NCBI GenBank assembly: GCA_963771015.1
Contig: CAVYRN010000006.1
Coordinates: forward strand, 62,001 to 126,000
DNA length: 64,000 nucleotides
Direction: 5' to 3'
From: CAVSJJ01 sp963771015
Lineage (GTDB): Bacteria > Actinomycetota > Actinomycetes > Actinomycetales > Dermatophilaceae
Shown here: positions 62,993-64,000 of the stretch, piece by piece
How the letters are laid out: each line of letters begins with the position of its first letter
Position numbering within the stretch: position 1 is the first letter of the stretch
The notes under the pieces: model-generated
Told to the model about the DNA's origin: nothing
The model's database searches: none
The model's input: the letters and a program-made list of their open reading frames with translations, nothing else
Position numbers and translations under genes: made by a program

Positions 62993-64000
62993 CTACGCGT
63001 CGGTGCGGCCGAGGAGCATCCGTACCTCCGCGGCGGTGACCACGGAGCCGGTGGCAAGGACGCCGCCGGTCACGCCACCCTCGTCGGCGAGGCCGGCGGC
63101 CCGGTCGAGCGCGTCCGGCAGGCTGTCGACGACACTCACCCGGTCCTCACCGAAGATGTCGACGGCGAGCTCGCCGAGCGCCGCTGGACGCATGGCGCGC
63201 GGAGAGGTGTTCCGGGTGACGACGATCTCGTCGAGGGCGGGCTCGAGGATCTCGAGCATGGCCGCCGCGTCCTTGTCGGCGAGGATGGAGATGACGCCGA
63301 CGAGCCGGCCGAAGGTGAACGAGTCGTCGAGGGCCGCCCGCAAGGCGCGGGCACCGGCCGGGTTGTGGGCGGCGTCGACGAGGACGGTCGGGCTGCGCCG
63401 GACGATCTCGAGCCGTCCCGGCGAGGTGGCCGCGGCGAGACCGGCACGCAGCACCTCGAGGTCGAGCGGCTGCTCGCCTCCCCCGAGGAACGCCTCGACG
63501 GCCGCGATGGCCAGCGCGGCGTTGTCGGCCTGGTGCGCCCCGAAGAGCGGCACGAACAGGTCGGGGTAGTCCCCGGCGAGCCCGCGGACCGAGACCAGCT
63601 GGCCGCCGACCCCCACGTCACGGGCCAGGACGCCGAAGCCGGCGCCCTGGAAGATGATCCGTGCACCGACGTCCTCGGCTCGCGCCAGGAGGATCTCGGC
63701 GACGTCGGGCTCCTGCGCACCGGCCACGGCGATGCCATCGCCCTTGATGATGCCGGCCTTCTCGGTGGCGATCTCGGTCTCACTGGTCCCGAGGAAGTGG
63801 GTGTGGTCGATCGCGATCGGGGTGATGACGCAGACCTCGGCATCGACGACGTTCGTCGCGTCCCAGCTGCCGCCCATCCCGACCTCGACGAGGGCGACAT
63901 CGACCGGAGCATCGGCGAACGCGGCATACGCCACCGCGACGAGGACCTCGAAGAACGTCATCCGTGGACCGCCATCGGCGGCGGACGCGGCGTCGACCGT
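62993..64000 (-). CDS. folC: Folylpolyglutamate/dihydrofolate synthase, 3' part
   Basis: The C-terminal 336 or so codons of FolC, running off the right edge; the start is outside. AASAADGGPRMTFFEVLVAVAYAAF, VEVGMGGSWDATNVVDAEVCVITPIAIDHTHFLGTSETEIATEKAGIIK, HQADNAALAIAA and VLVDAAHNPAGARAL are typical. It adds glutamate to folates, in line with thyA and folA elsewhere in the window. Confidence 0.96.
   Translation of the reverse strand, partial: TVDAASAADGGPRMTFFEVLVAVAYAAFADAPVDVALVEVGMGGSWDATNVVDAEVCVITPIAIDHTHFLGTSETEIATEKAGIIKGDGIAVAGAQEPDVAEILLARAEDVGARIIFQGAGFGVLARDVGVGGQLVSVRGLAGDYPDLFVPLFGAHQADNAALAIAAVEAFLGGGEQPLDLEVLRAGLAAATSPGRLEIVRRSPTVLVDAAHNPAGARALRAALDDSFTFGRLVGVISILADKDAAAMLEILEPALDEIVVTRNTSPRAMRPAALGELAVDIFGEDRVSVVDSLPDALDRAAGLADEGGVTGGVLATGSVVTAAEVRMLLGRTDA

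Overview
The window is GC-rich (roughly three quarters G+C), densely coding DNA with actinobacterial gene families: ClgR, DUF3046, a SARP-type regulator, DUF3558 and other lipoproteins, MT0933-type antitoxin, DUF4233, and an actinobacterial LexA box. I read it as chromosomal DNA of a high-GC actinomycete, probably order Micrococcales and plausibly Intrasporangiaceae. The family-level guess is weak. No rRNA, tRNA, CRISPR array, insertion sequence or prophage was seen.

The backbone is the conserved actinobacterial hflX-dapF-miaA-def-miaB-recX-recA-clgR-cinA-pgsA-rimO-ftsK-rnj-dapA-thyA-folA-dapB-pnp-rpsO neighbourhood, broadly in the order known from Mycobacterium tuberculosis, with accessory genes set between the core genes. 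Layout: 1-2.1 kb, membrane iron-sulfur protein and a monooxygenase-like protein; 2.1-11.8 kb, hflX, RNA-modification, lysine and SOS genes with a dead transglutaminase; 12.2-19.8 kb, a giant STAND/SARP regulator followed by a three-gene lipoprotein operon; 19.8-22.5 kb, an ABC-2 exporter; 22.7-28.7 kb, DUF3046, the Lhr helicase and a Nei-type glycosylase; 28.8-37 kb, clgR, cinA, pgsA, rimO, dipeptidase, a MauE-thioredoxin fusion and ftsK; 37.1-39.5 kb, an SMP-30-like protein and a SatD/DUF3307-like pair; 39.6-46.8 kb, rnj, dapA, thyA, folA, a crotonase, a GNAT protein, azlCD and dapB; 46.8-48.3 kb, a secreted hydrolase-like lipoprotein with an eroded partial copy upstream; 48.3-51.1 kb, pnp and rpsO; 51.4-56.5 kb, a soluble NAD-type formate dehydrogenase operon (fdsGBAD); 56.5-64 kb, amidohydrolase, lpd, ndk, DUF4233 and a repeat-containing surface protein that lies inside the usual folC-DUF4233-ndk cluster.

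Functionally the window joins DNA repair (RecA/RecX with an SOS box, Lhr, Nei), tRNA and ribosome modification (MiaA, MiaB, RimO), RNA turnover (RNase J, PNPase), folate and thymidylate synthesis (ThyA, FolA, FolC), diaminopimelate synthesis (DapA, DapB, DapF), chromosome segregation (FtsK) and envelope functions. Within blocks, 4-base ATGA/GTGA overlaps are common, indicating translational coupling.

Three window-wide patterns are not explained by single genes. First, the octamer GTATGCCG and its complement occur about 38 times by hand count, in all reading frames, in intergenic DNA, in both arms of a terminator and in both copies of a 54-bp palindromic element. Second, a TANNNT box lies 6-8 bases before the start codon of about 16 genes, implying widespread leaderless transcription. 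In two cases the TAG stop codon of the preceding gene is the first half of that box. Third, a REP-like 54-bp palindrome occurs twice, 41 kb apart.
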